A model generated the notes under the pieces. The model saw nothing but the letters and a program-made list of their open reading frames with translations. It was not told the DNA's origin and made no database searches. Below, piece by piece: positions 53,174-61,103 of a stretch of DNA of 61,103 nt (its first letter is position 1; each line of letters opens with the position of its first letter). Made by a program: the position numbers and the translations under genes. The stretch lies in the NCBI GenBank assembly GCA_002027195.1, contig MWJO01000039.1, forward strand, positions 1 through 61,103, written 5' to 3'. This DNA comes from Streptomyces sp. GKU 895. Its GTDB lineage: Bacteria > Actinomycetota > Actinomycetes > Streptomycetales > Streptomycetaceae.

Positions 53174-53593
53174 TCAGGCCTCGGTCGACTCGGACTCGGC
53201 CGCGGCCTCGTCCTTCTTCTCAGCCTTCTTCTTCTGGGTGATGGCCTCACCCTTGCCCTCGTCGTCGCCGCCCAGGGCCTCGAACGAGGGGCGCGCCTTC
53301 TTCGGCTCGGCGACGAGCAGCGGAGCCGGGGCGGGCTCGCCCTTGAACTTCTGCCAGTCGCCGGTCTTCTTCAGGATGGCGAGCACGGGCTCGGTCGGCT
53401 GCGCGCCGACACCCAGCCAGTAGGCGACGCGCTCGGCGTCGACCTCGATGCGCGACGGGTTCTGCACCGGGTGGTACAGACCGATCTCCTCGATCGCACG
53501 GCCGTCACGACGGGTACGGGAGTCGGCGACGACGATGCGGTAGTGAGGCGAACGGATCTTGCCCAGACGCTTCAGCTTGATCTTGACTGCCAC
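53174..53593 (-). CDS. rpsP: 30S ribosomal protein S16
   Basis: 139 residues. The S16 core is VKIKLKRLGKIRSPHYRIVV and VADSRTRRDGRAIEEIGLYH. After about residue 80 a Streptomyces-type extension runs through ALGGDDEGKGEAITQKKKAE to an acidic tail. GTG 53593 is used. It heads the rpsP-khpA-rimM-trmD-rplS series. Confidence 0.97.
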   Translation of the reverse strand: MAVKIKLKRLGKIRSPHYRIVVADSRTRRDGRAIEEIGLYHPVQNPSRIEVDAERVAYWLGVGAQPTEPVLAILKKTGDWQKFKGEPAPAPLLVAEPKKARPSFEALGGDDEGKGEAITQKKKAEKKDEAAAESESTEA

Positions 53594-53780
53594 GGGAGTG
53601 GATTCTCCTGGTTTTGACGTGGTTGGGCACGGCGAGATTGCCGCGTGGGGTTGCGGTACCCGAGTGCCCGATGGACGCGTCAGCCGGAGGAGAGAGGGGT
53701 CCTGTGCGACTGTCGAGTACAGCTAGCCATTGTGCCACACCCCGCAGGTCGGGTTGGACCGAGGCCACCTCGGGGCATGC

Positions 53781-53814
53781 CTGACGGGCACCCGGCGGTC
53801 CGGGTGCCCGTCAG
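53781..53814 (-). terminator. Terminator hairpin after the SprT-like gene
   Basis: Perfect 15 bp stem CTGACGGGCACCCGG / CCGGGTGCCCGTCAG with a 4-base CGGT loop, 55 bases beyond the inferred stop of the SprT-like gene at 53870 and upstream of rpsP. Confidence 0.88.
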
Positions 53815-54467
53815 AGGCAACGCCACGACACCGGTTCCGGCACCCACGAGACGCCGGCACCGCGCGTGGCTAGGCCGCCCCGGCGACCTCCGGGATGCGG
53901 AACGGCTTGCCGCAGCCGCCGCACACGATCGGGGCCTGCGCCAGCACCGACGGGACGACCCGGACGTTGCGCCCGCAGTCGCAGACCGCCTTCACCCGCA
54001 CGCCACCCCCCCGAGGAGCCGTGCCGGGCGGCCGGGCCGCGGAAGGTGCGGGAGGTGTCGGCGGAGGTGGCCGCCGTGTGCGCCTTCAGGGCGCGCTGGA
54101 GGCGGTCGATCGTCGGCCGGTAGCGGCGCTTCGCCTCGGGGTTGAGGGTGACCAGCGAGAAGCCGCTGCTCGGGTGCGGTTCCTCGGGGTGGTCCAGGCC
54201 CAGTTCCTCGGCGATCGCGAGGAATCTGCGGTTGTGGTAGCGGCCGGCGCGGGAGGTGTCACGGACGCCGCGGGCTGCGGCGATCCCATGGACTGCCTCA
54301 TGGAGCAGTCGCTCGAAGGAGAGCTCGTGCCCGCACGCGGACGACGACTCTCCGATCAGGGACTCTGGCGCGGCGAGGTCGGGCAGCTCGGGGTGGTACC
54401 GCTGAATGTCGGCCCACGCCTGTGCCAGCTCGGCGGCGAGAACAGGTGGTGTCTGTGTCGTGCTCAC
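53811..54467 (-). CDS. SprT-like zinc metalloprotease-type protein, C-terminus probably frameshifted
   Basis: GTG 54467 (VSTTQTPPVLAAELAQAW) is assumed. The zinc site is HEAVH in LLHEAVHGIAAARG, followed by AGRYHNRRFLAIAEELGLDH, the SprT/Spartan-like helix with its third ligand. As written the frame runs to 53811 with a non-natural tail. A seven-G run near 54006-54012 appears to have one G too many. Removing it gives a zinc-ribbon tail (VCDCGRNVRVVPSVLAQAPI, then CGGCGKPFRIPEV) and a stop at 53870. The repaired protein is about 198 aa. Substrate is unknown; Spartan-type proteins cleave DNA-crosslinked proteins. Confidence 0.75.
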   Translation of the reverse strand: MSTTQTPPVLAAELAQAWADIQRYHPELPDLAAPESLIGESSSACGHELSFERLLHEAVHGIAAARGVRDTSRAGRYHNRRFLAIAEELGLDHPEEPHPSSGFSLVTLNPEAKRRYRPTIDRLQRALKAHTAATSADTSRTFRGPAARHGSSGGWRAGEGGLRLRAQRPGRPVGAGAGPDRVRRLRQAVPHPGGRRGGLATRGAGVSWVPEPVSWRCL

Positions 54468-55054
54468 GTAATGACAACGAGCCTGAGTGCCCCAGTGTTC
54501 CGATTCCGGGCCATCCCAAATAATTTGCACGTACCCGTCAGTTGCCGCTGATGCGTCCTGACGAGGGCGGGTGCGCTGATCTGCGGAGAAGCCTCACAGC
54601 TCCTACCAAGGCGGTACGTAGTCCGATATACGCACCGCCGCGTAGGCGATGTCCGCGCGTCGCGACGAGTGGGGTCCTCGGATGCGCAAGAGGCGTTTCG
54701 GTCGCTCTTCCGCCGGAAGGGCGCTACCTCAGTAAGCGCGTGCGACGCCCGCGACGTTACCCGGCTCCCCCTCGGCGTCCGGCACCGACCCGCCCTCGGC
54801 GACCAGACACCGTACGGTCACCGCGAACTCGGCCGGCCCGGCTGGTGCCTTTTCATGACGGGATCGTACGGGTCCAGGTTGCCGGCATGTGAAATCTCGC
54901 CACTGGCACGTTCAACCCGGAAGCCAGGCCCCACGACCCCTGGACGCCGGGACGGACGCGGAGTTTGCTGGCATTGCGGGGGAAGAGCGAGCGCACGTCA
55001 CGGGGGCCACGGAAACGGACACAAGGGCAACTCTCGGCGGATTGGGGCGCTTTG
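54468..55054. other. 587 bp region without a supported gene
   Basis: Neither strand shows a frame with the strong third-position GC bias seen elsewhere. Short readings from 54542 and 54669 are Arg/Pro-rich and look like shadows. No tRNA, repeat or clear terminator was found. It must hold the promoters of the divergent SprT-like and methyltransferase genes. Confidence 0.5.
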
Positions 55055-55912
55055 ATGACACCTACGCTCGTGCGGCAGCACCTGGCTCACGCGGCGGAGA
55101 CACCCCGCGTGGACCCGGGGGCACGCGCGCGTGACTGGTCCGAGATCCAGGAGCGGATGCTCGTCCCGCTCTACGAGGCCGTCTACGAGCGACTCGATGT
55201 AGGACACGGCACCCGGCTGCTCGGCCTCGGCTGCGGCAGCGGGCTCGCCCTTCTGATGGCCGCCTCCAGAGGGGCCGCGGTCACCGGCGTCGACTCCTCC
55301 CGCCCCGAACGGCTGGCCCTGGCCCGGGAGCGGCTGCTTCCCGAGGCGCGGGGCACGGGCCCACGCGGGGCCACCCGGTTGGTCGACGGCACACCACAGG
55401 ACGCGGCCGACGCGGAGACGCCCGCGTACACCCTGGTGACCGCTTTCGAGCCCATCGGATGTCTCGCGGGCGACTCGGAGGGGCTCGGCGAGCTGTTGCA
55501 GGCAGCGACCCCGCTCGCCGAGCGCGGGGCGCCCGTGGTGCTCGCCGGCTGGGGTCCGCCGGAACGCTGCACCACGTCGTCCGTGCTGCGGGTGGCCACG
55601 AAGCTGGCGGATCCGCTGCGCAGCGCGGGCAGTTGGCGCCCCGCTCTTCGCGACGACCTGGAGGAGGTCGCCCAGCGGGCGGGGCTGAAGCCGGACGGTT
55701 CCGGGCGGGTGGCCTGCCCGTTCGGGTACGCCGACCTGGACAGCGCGGTCAGGGGCCTGCTGTCGACCGGTCTCTTCGACGCGGCGATCTCCGCGACCGA
55801 CCAGGCGCAGGTCGACAAGGAGGTGGCGGAGGCGCTCCATCCGTACCAGCGGCGGGACCGGACGGTGTGGATGCCGAACGTGTTCCGGTATCTCATCGCG
55901 CGCGTGCCGTGA
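55055..55912 (+). CDS. SAM-dependent methyltransferase
   Basis: 285 residues from ATG 55055 (MTPTLVRQHLAHAAETPRVD). The Rossmann SAM motif is RLLGLGCGSGLALLMAA with the acidic loop VTGVDSS, close to ubiquinone/menaquinone-type and small-molecule methyltransferases. The C-terminal half (LADPLRSAGSWRPALRDDLE and GRVACPFGYADLDSAVRGLL) is typical of actinobacterial proteins of this type. Substrate is unknown. It is the only plus-strand gene right of 42 kb. Confidence 0.85.
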   Translation: MTPTLVRQHLAHAAETPRVDPGARARDWSEIQERMLVPLYEAVYERLDVGHGTRLLGLGCGSGLALLMAASRGAAVTGVDSSRPERLALARERLLPEARGTGPRGATRLVDGTPQDAADAETPAYTLVTAFEPIGCLAGDSEGLGELLQAATPLAERGAPVVLAGWGPPERCTTSSVLRVATKLADPLRSAGSWRPALRDDLEEVAQRAGLKPDGSGRVACPFGYADLDSAVRGLLSTGLFDAAISATDQAQVDKEVAEALHPYQRRDRTVWMPNVFRYLIARVP

Positions 55913-55976
55913 CCGACATGGCCTGAACCGGGCGCTGCGACGGGCGGAAGCCGCGCGGCTGGACCCGCGTGGACGC

Positions 55977-57914
55977 CTAGGCCTCGTCCTTGGTCAGCCG
56001 GGTGATCCCCGCGATGCGGTACGCGTCCGCCTCCTCCAGGGTCTCGTTCTCCAGGAGCGCCTCGGCGAGCGCGTCCAACCGGCCGCGGTGGTCGCGGAGT
56101 TTGCGGCAGGCCTCGTCGTAGCACTCGTCGACGATCCGGTGCATCTCGGCGTCGATGACGTCGAGGGTCTGCGGGGCTGCGGCCAGCCCGTAGGCCTGCT
56201 GGGCGTCGTTGGGGAGCGCGGACAGCCGGCCCACCCGTTCGCTCATGCCCCACCGGGCCACCATGCCGCGCGCGATGCTGGTGACCTGTTCCAGGTCGTT
56301 CTCGGCGCCGGTCGTGATCACGCCGTAGACGACCTGTTCGGCCGCCATGCCGCCGAGCGCGCCGATGATCCGGCCGCGCAGGTACTCCTCGGTGTACGCG
56401 TACTTGTCGGCGTCCGGCGTCGACAGGGTCACGCCCAGCGCCCTGCCGCGCGGCACGATGGTGATCTTGCGGACGGGGTCGGCGCCCGGTTGCAGCATGC
56501 CGAGGAGGGCGTGTCCGCTCTCGTGGTACGCCGTGCGGCGGCGTTCCTCCTCGGGCATCACCAGCGGGCGTTCGGCGCCCAGTTGGACCTTCTCCAGTGC
56601 CTCCGAGAGGTCGGTCTGGGTCACCTGCTCCTGCTTGCGCTTGACGGCGAGGAGGGCGGCTTCGTTGGCGAGGTTGGCCAGTTCGGCGCCGGTCATGCCC
56701 GGGGTCGTGCGGGCGACCTGGGCGAGGTCGACGGTGTCGGCCATCGGGATGTCCCGGGTGTGGATCTCCAGGATCGCCTCACGGCCGCCGCGGTCGGGGG
56801 GCGAGACCATGACCACCCGGTCGAAGCGGCCGGGGCGGGTCAGGGCGGGGTCCAGGACGTCGGCGCGGTTGGTCGCCGCGATGACGATCACGCCCTCCGA
56901 GCCGGAGAAGCCGTCCATCTCGGTGAGGATCTGGTTGAGGGTCTGCTCGCGCTCGTCGTGGCCGCCCATGCCGGAGCCGCCGCCGCGGGCCCGGCCGATG
57001 GTGTCGATCTCGTCGATGAAGATGATCGACGGGGCCACCTTGCGGGCCTCCGCGAACAGCTCCCGCACGCGTGAGGCGCCGACGCCGACGATCATCTCGA
57101 TGAACTCGGAGGCGGACGCCGAGAAGAACGGCACCCCCGCCTCACCTGCGACCGCCCGCGCGAGCAGTGTCTTGCCGGTGCCGGGCGGCCCCGCGAGCAG
57201 CACACCGCGCGGCATCTTGGCGCCCATGCGCCGATAGGCCTCGGGGTTCTTCAGGAAGTCGACGACGTCGTTGAGCTCGCCCTCGACCTCGTCGATGCCG
57301 GCCACGTCCGCGAAGGTCGTGCGCTTCTCCCCCGACTCCAGCTCGACCGGCTTCGGGGGCGCCTTGCGGCCGAGCATGCCGCCCGCGCCCCCCATGCCCG
57401 CGCTCATCCGCCGCGCGATGAAGATCCACAGCACGATCAGCAGCAGCATCGGCGCCAGCGAGATCAGCAGGTTGGCCAGGAAGCTGCGGTGCTGGACGAC
57501 CGGTTCGGCGGTGACCGTGACGTTGTGCTTGGTCAGGTCCTCCCAGAGCTGGTCGTCCGCGAAGGTCGGCCGCTCGGTGTTGAACTTGGTGTACTTGCCG
57601 TCGCCCTCGGGGTTGTCCTGCGCCTTCTTGAGCTGGCCCTGGATCGCGTCGCCCTTGGCGTAGATCTTGCTGACGTTGCCGGCGTCGACCTGCTTGATGA
57701 ACTCGGTGTACGAGATCGTCGGCTCGTCGCCCTCGTTGAAGAAGGACAGCACGAGGTTGGCGATCAGGAACACGACCAGCGCGGTGACGACGAGACTCCA
57801 CCAGCCGCCACGCGGCCTGCGTCCACCGGGGGACGGCTTCTGCGGCTCCTCCGGGGTGCCCTCGGTGCGCCAGGGCTGGTCAGGGGACTTGCGGGGCGGC
57901 GCAGGGTTGGTCAT
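55977..57914 (-). CDS. ftsH: ATP-dependent zinc metalloprotease FtsH (second paralogue type)
   Basis: 645 residues. N-terminal Pro-rich cytoplasmic head, helix WWSLVVTALVVFLIANLVLS, periplasmic loop (about 65-150), helix LLISLAPMLLLIVLWIFIA, then AAA+ with Walker A GPPGTGKT, Walker B IIFIDEID and SRH NRADVLDPALTRPGRFDR. The zinc site is HESGH near residue 465. It lies downstream of ffh; Streptomyces usually carry another ftsH near folE/hpt, so this is probably the second copy. Role: turnover of membrane and regulatory proteins. Confidence 0.93.
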   Translation of the reverse strand: MTNPAPPRKSPDQPWRTEGTPEEPQKPSPGGRRPRGGWWSLVVTALVVFLIANLVLSFFNEGDEPTISYTEFIKQVDAGNVSKIYAKGDAIQGQLKKAQDNPEGDGKYTKFNTERPTFADDQLWEDLTKHNVTVTAEPVVQHRSFLANLLISLAPMLLLIVLWIFIARRMSAGMGGAGGMLGRKAPPKPVELESGEKRTTFADVAGIDEVEGELNDVVDFLKNPEAYRRMGAKMPRGVLLAGPPGTGKTLLARAVAGEAGVPFFSASASEFIEMIVGVGASRVRELFAEARKVAPSIIFIDEIDTIGRARGGGSGMGGHDEREQTLNQILTEMDGFSGSEGVIVIAATNRADVLDPALTRPGRFDRVVMVSPPDRGGREAILEIHTRDIPMADTVDLAQVARTTPGMTGAELANLANEAALLAVKRKQEQVTQTDLSEALEKVQLGAERPLVMPEEERRRTAYHESGHALLGMLQPGADPVRKITIVPRGRALGVTLSTPDADKYAYTEEYLRGRIIGALGGMAAEQVVYGVITTGAENDLEQVTSIARGMVARWGMSERVGRLSALPNDAQQAYGLAAAPQTLDVIDAEMHRIVDECYDEACRKLRDHRGRLDALAEALLENETLEEADAYRIAGITRLTKDEA

Positions 57915-57963
57915 ATCCGGACGTTACGACAGGAAAGCCGCGCCAGCATGTGCGCTGACGACG

Positions 57964-57997
57964 CCGGGGGCGCCCCTCCGAAGAGGAGCGCCCCCGG
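57964..57997 (-). terminator. Terminator hairpin after ffh
   Basis: Ten-bp stem CCGGGGGCGC / GCGCCCCCGG with further inner pairing (CTCC with GGAG), 20 bases after the ffh stop and upstream of ftsH in the minus direction. Confidence 0.85.
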
Positions 57998-58017
57998 GGA
58001 CGTCGAAGAGAGAACCG

Positions 58018-59571
58018 TCAGCCCATGAACTTCTTGAACTCGTCCGGCAGCTCGAAGTCCTGCGGGGCCTGCTGGCCCGGGACGCCGAAGGCGTTGCCGC
58101 CCTGCGCGGCGGCGGCGCGGCGCGCGGCCTCCTCCTGCTCCTGCTGCTTGCGCTTCATCGGGTTGCCGGAGCGCTGCTTGCCCTTGGCCTTCTTGGGCTG
58201 CTTCTTGGCGCGGCCGGGGCCGCCGCCCATGCCCGGGATGCCCGGCATGCCCGGCATGCCGCCGCCCTGGGCCATGCGGGACATCATCTTGCGGGCCTCG
58301 AAGAAGCGCTCGACCAGGCCCTTGACCGCGCTGACCTCGACACCGGAACCCTTGGCGATACGGGCGCGCCGGGAGCCGTTGATGATCGTCGGGTCCTGGC
58401 GCTCGCCCGGCGTCATCGACTTGATGATCGCGGCGGTGCGGTCGACGTCCCGCTCGTCGAGGTTGTTGATCTGGTCCTTGATCTGCCCCATGCCGGGCAG
58501 CATCCCGAGCAGCTTGCTGATGCTGCCCATCTTCCTGACCTGCTCCATCTGGGCCAGGAAGTCGTCCAGGGTGAAGTCCTGGCCCTTCTTGGACGCCAGC
58601 TTGGAGGCCATCTTCTCGGCCTCTTCCTGGCTGAACGTCTTCTCCGCCTGCTCGATCAGGGTGAGCAGGTCACCCATGTCGAGGATGCGGGAGGCCATCC
58701 GGTCAGGGTGGAAGGCGTCGAAGTCGTCGAGCTTCTCGCCGTTGGAGGCGAACATGATCGGCTTGCCGGTGATCTGCCGGATCGACAGGGCGGCACCACC
58801 GCGGGCGTCACCGTCGAGCTTGGAGAGCACCACGCCGTCGAAGCCGACGCCGTCGCGGAAGGCCTCGGCGGTGTTGACCGCGTCCTGACCGATCATCGCG
58901 TCGACGACGAAGAGGATCTCGTCGGGAGAGACCGCGTCCCGGATGTCCGCGGCCTGCTGCATCATCTCCTGGTCGATACCGAGGCGGCCCGCGGTGTCGA
59001 CGATGACGATGTCGTGGACCTTGGACTTCGCGAAGTCGATGGAGTCCTTGGCGACCTTGACCGGGTCACCGACGCCGTTGCCCGGCTCCGGCGCGTACAC
59101 GGCGACGCCGGCGCGGTCGGCGACGACGCTCAGCTGGTTCACGGCGTTGGGGCGCTGGAGGTCGGCGGCGACCAGCAGCGGCGAGTGGCCCTGCTCCTTC
59201 AGCCAGTGGCCCAGCTTGCCCGCGAGAGTGGTCTTACCGGCACCCTGGAGACCGGCCAGCATGATGACGGTCGGCGGCTGCTTGGCGAAGCGCAGGCGGC
59301 GGGTCTCGCCACCGAGGATCGTGACGAGCTCGTCGTTGACGATCTTCAGGACCTGCTGGGCCGGGTTCAGCGCCCGGGAGACCTCGGCGCCGAGCGCACG
59401 CTCCTTGACGTTCTTGATGAACGTCCGGACGACCGGCAGGGCCACGTCCGCTTCGAGCAGCGCGATACGGATCTCGCGCGCGGTGGCGTCGATGTCCGCC
59501 TCGCTCAGACGCCCCTTGCCGCGCAGATTCTTGAAGGTCGCTGAGAGGCGGTCGGAGAGAGTATCGAACAC
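58018..59571 (-). CDS. ffh: Signal recognition particle protein Ffh
   Basis: 517-residue SRP54 GTPase that binds signal sequences and 4.5S RNA to target membrane proteins. N domain: FDTLSDRLSATFKNLRGKGR. G domain: P-loop GLQGAGKTT, DTAGRLGID and TKLD-equivalent SKLDGDARGGAAL. The Met-rich M domain starts near residue 325 (MEQVRKMGSISKLLGMLPGM), with the RNA-binding helix RRARIAKGSGV. The C-terminal tail is unusually rich in GMPGMPG repeats and Gln, common in actinobacteria. Confidence 0.98.
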   Translation of the reverse strand: MFDTLSDRLSATFKNLRGKGRLSEADIDATAREIRIALLEADVALPVVRTFIKNVKERALGAEVSRALNPAQQVLKIVNDELVTILGGETRRLRFAKQPPTVIMLAGLQGAGKTTLAGKLGHWLKEQGHSPLLVAADLQRPNAVNQLSVVADRAGVAVYAPEPGNGVGDPVKVAKDSIDFAKSKVHDIVIVDTAGRLGIDQEMMQQAADIRDAVSPDEILFVVDAMIGQDAVNTAEAFRDGVGFDGVVLSKLDGDARGGAALSIRQITGKPIMFASNGEKLDDFDAFHPDRMASRILDMGDLLTLIEQAEKTFSQEEAEKMASKLASKKGQDFTLDDFLAQMEQVRKMGSISKLLGMLPGMGQIKDQINNLDERDVDRTAAIIKSMTPGERQDPTIINGSRRARIAKGSGVEVSAVKGLVERFFEARKMMSRMAQGGGMPGMPGIPGMGGGPGRAKKQPKKAKGKQRSGNPMKRKQQEQEEAARRAAAAQGGNAFGVPGQQAPQDFELPDEFKKFMG

Positions 59572-59620
59572 GGCGGCGTCGGTCCTCGGAGTCGGGGGCA
59601 GTATGAGCGTCTTCCAGGGT

Positions 59621-59646
59621 ATCCCGGCGCGGCAGGTCGCCGGGAT
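59621..59646 (-). terminator. Weak hairpin after glnD
   Basis: Nine-bp stem ATCCCGGCG / CGCCGGGAT with an 8-base loop, just beyond the glnD stop and before ffh in the minus direction. Confidence 0.6.
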
Positions 59647-59652
59647 CCCCCG

Positions 59653-61103
59653 TCAGCCCCGCAACGTCTCCTCCAGCTTCCGCGTCACCGAGGCCACCTC
59701 GTCGCCCGGCAGCGGGGCGCCCTCGGGGCCGGTGACGTAGAAGGCGTCGACGGCGTTGGCGCCCAGCGTCGAGACGTGCGCGCTGCGCACCCGTACGCTC
59801 GCGTCCTCCAGCGCCCGCCCGATCCGGAACAGCAGCCCCGGGGCATCCTGGGCGCGCACCTCGATGACCGTGGCCAGCCGGGACGCGGCCGGGGCGACCG
59901 TCACCCGCGGCGGCGGGGCGACGACACCCCGGCGGCGCGGGTAGGCCGCGTCCCGCTCGGCGAGGCGGCCCGCGATGTCCAGCGACCCGTCCAGTGCCCG
60001 CACCAGATCCGCCCGCAGCCGCGCGGCCTGCGGCAGCGAGCCGTACTCCGCCGCGACCCGCCAGTTCAGCAGCAGCACCGAGCCCTCGACCCCGTCCGGC
60101 AGGTCCAGCGCCGTCAGTTCCGCGGTCCGGACGGTCAGGCGGTGCATGGCCAGGACGCCCGCCACCGCCGGGAGGACACCCGGCTGGTCGGGCACCGCGA
60201 TGAGCAGTTCCACGCCGAGCGGCTCGGGATCGCCGGACGGCTCCTCCCCCGTCGGCGGTTCCGTCTGGGCCCGCAGCGACAGCACCGGGCTGCCGGTCGC
60301 GACCGCCTCGATCGCCAGCCGCTCCTGCTCCGCGGTGGGCGCGGCGGCCTCGGGCTCGGCCGGGTCGTCCCCGGCGAGCACGGCCGCGACCCGCTTCACC
60401 AGGTCGGCGACGAGGGAACCCCGCCAGGACGACCAGGCCGCCGGGCCGGTGGCCAGCGCGTCCGCCTCGGTCAGGGCGTGCAGCAGCTCCAGCGTCGACG
60501 GCGTGCCGACCGCCTCCGCGACCGACCGGACCGTCTCGGGGTCCTCCAGGTCACGCCGGGTGGCGGTGTCGATGAGGAGGAGGTGGTGCCGTACCAGGGT
60601 GGCGAGTACGGCGACGTCCTCGCGGTCGAAGCCGATGCGCGCGGCGACGTCCTTCGCGATGATCTCGCCGGCCACCGAGTGGTCGCCGGGCCAGCCCTTG
60701 CCGATGTCGTGCAGCAGCGCGGCGACCAGCAGCAGGTCGGGTCGGTGGACGCGGCGGGTGAACTCCGAGGCCCGTACGGCCGTCTCGATGAGGTGCCGGT
60801 CGACGGTCCAGATGTGCACGGCGTTGCGCTGCGGCCGGCAGCGCACCCGCTCCCAGTCGGGCAGCAGCCGCGTGATCAGGCCCTCCGCCTCCAGTGCCTC
60901 CCAGACGTCGATGGTCGGGGCGCCGGAACCGAGCAGGGTGACGAGCTGTTCGCGGGCCTCGGCGGGCCAGGGCGTGGGCAGGGGGCGCGCGTGGGCGGCC
61001 ATGCGCCGTACGGCGTGCAGCGAGAGCGGCAGTCCGGCCTGCGCGGCGGCCGCGGCGGCGCGCAGCGGCAGAACGGGGTCGCGCTCGGGGCGCGCGGCGC
61101 GGG
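59653..61103 (-). CDS. glnD: [Protein-PII] uridylyl/adenylyltransferase GlnD, C-terminal part
   Basis: Bifunctional enzyme modifying the nitrogen regulator PII (GlnK); in Streptomyces it adenylylates GlnK. The open frame enters at the right edge (61103), so the N-terminal nucleotidyltransferase domain is outside the window. The HD domain is present (LLVAALLHDIGKGWPGDHSV), as is the preceding RNAVHIWTVDRHLIETA. Two ACT domains follow, beginning GVELLIAVPDQPGVLPAVAG and TVIEVRAQDAPGLLFRIGRA, which sense glutamine. The stop is at 59653. An amtB-glnK-glnD arrangement would be expected to the right. Confidence 0.96.
   Translation of the reverse strand, partial: RAARPERDPVLPLRAAAAAAQAGLPLSLHAVRRMAAHARPLPTPWPAEAREQLVTLLGSGAPTIDVWEALEAEGLITRLLPDWERVRCRPQRNAVHIWTVDRHLIETAVRASEFTRRVHRPDLLLVAALLHDIGKGWPGDHSVAGEIIAKDVAARIGFDREDVAVLATLVRHHLLLIDTATRRDLEDPETVRSVAEAVGTPSTLELLHALTEADALATGPAAWSSWRGSLVADLVKRVAAVLAGDDPAEPEAAAPTAEQERLAIEAVATGSPVLSLRAQTEPPTGEEPSGDPEPLGVELLIAVPDQPGVLPAVAGVLAMHRLTVRTAELTALDLPDGVEGSVLLLNWRVAAEYGSLPQAARLRADLVRALDGSLDIAGRLAERDAAYPRRRGVVAPPPRVTVAPAASRLATVIEVRAQDAPGLLFRIGRALEDASVRVRSAHVSTLGANAVDAFYVTGPEGAPLPGDEVASVTRKLEETLRG

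Noticed and set aside
54542..54892. Small Arg/Pro-rich gene between the SprT-like and methyltransferase genes
   Set aside because: No codon bias, no ribosome site and no resemblance to a known family.

Overview
The window reads as chromosomal DNA of a Streptomyces or a very close relative. Base composition is very high in G+C with strong third-position bias, GTG and TTG starts are common, and the gene content is typical of the genus: mtrB-lpqB, secA, the sporulation sigma factor whiG beside rpsB-tsf-pyrH-frr-cdsA, four tandem type I signal peptidases, a LAETG cell-wall protein and a class F sortase. No phage, transposase, integrase, CRISPR array, rRNA or tRNA was seen.

Layout. (1) 1-11.2 kb: end of mtrB, lpqB, a 17-19 bp tandem repeat array, a frameshifted comF, hpf, a NarL-type regulator, an AlkX/YcaQ-type glycosylase, a GNAT enzyme, secA, and a broken gene carrying an Rv3235-type domain. 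(2) 11.3-14.9 kb: a probable aminodeoxyfutalosine deaminase, a GDPD phosphodiesterase, a serine hydrolase and a membrane protein. (3) 14.9-17 kb, minus strand: an ECF sigma factor, a Pro/Ser-rich membrane protein, a class F sortase and its probable dedicated substrate. (4) 17-24.4 kb: a PotD-like binding protein, a two-component system with a divergent secreted protein, and an aldehyde dehydrogenase / Lrp regulator / aminotransferase set that looks like polyamine catabolism. (5) 24.5-29.3 kb: an ABC exporter-like pair, VOC and LOG proteins, and a LAETG surface protein with a near-consensus promoter. (6) 29.4-33.3 kb: a thiamine ABC transporter behind a TPP riboswitch. (7) 33.3-40.5 kb: rlmN, an alpha/beta hydrolase, a SRPBCC protein and cdsA-frr-pyrH-tsf-rpsB. 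(8) 40.8-46.8 kb: an M23-like protein, a TetR regulator, whiG, dprA, a ComM-like ATPase, YraN and DUF2469. (9) 46.9-61.1 kb: Nudix, four signal peptidases, rplS-trmD-rimM-khpA-rpsP, a SprT-like protein, a methyltransferase, a second ftsH, ffh and partial glnD.

Much of the window is housekeeping for protein synthesis and export: ribosomal proteins, elongation and recycling factors, rRNA and tRNA methylation, SRP, SecA, signal peptidases, FtsH and sortase. Two features cut across regions. At least a dozen genes are broken by small indels that are repaired by a simple frame switch, which suggests sequence error more than gene decay. Gene order recalled from S. coelicolor suggests that two normally distant core segments (mtrB-secA, and the segment from the deaminase to ffh/glnD) meet near 10.6-11.3 kb, inside or beside a chimeric-looking broken gene.
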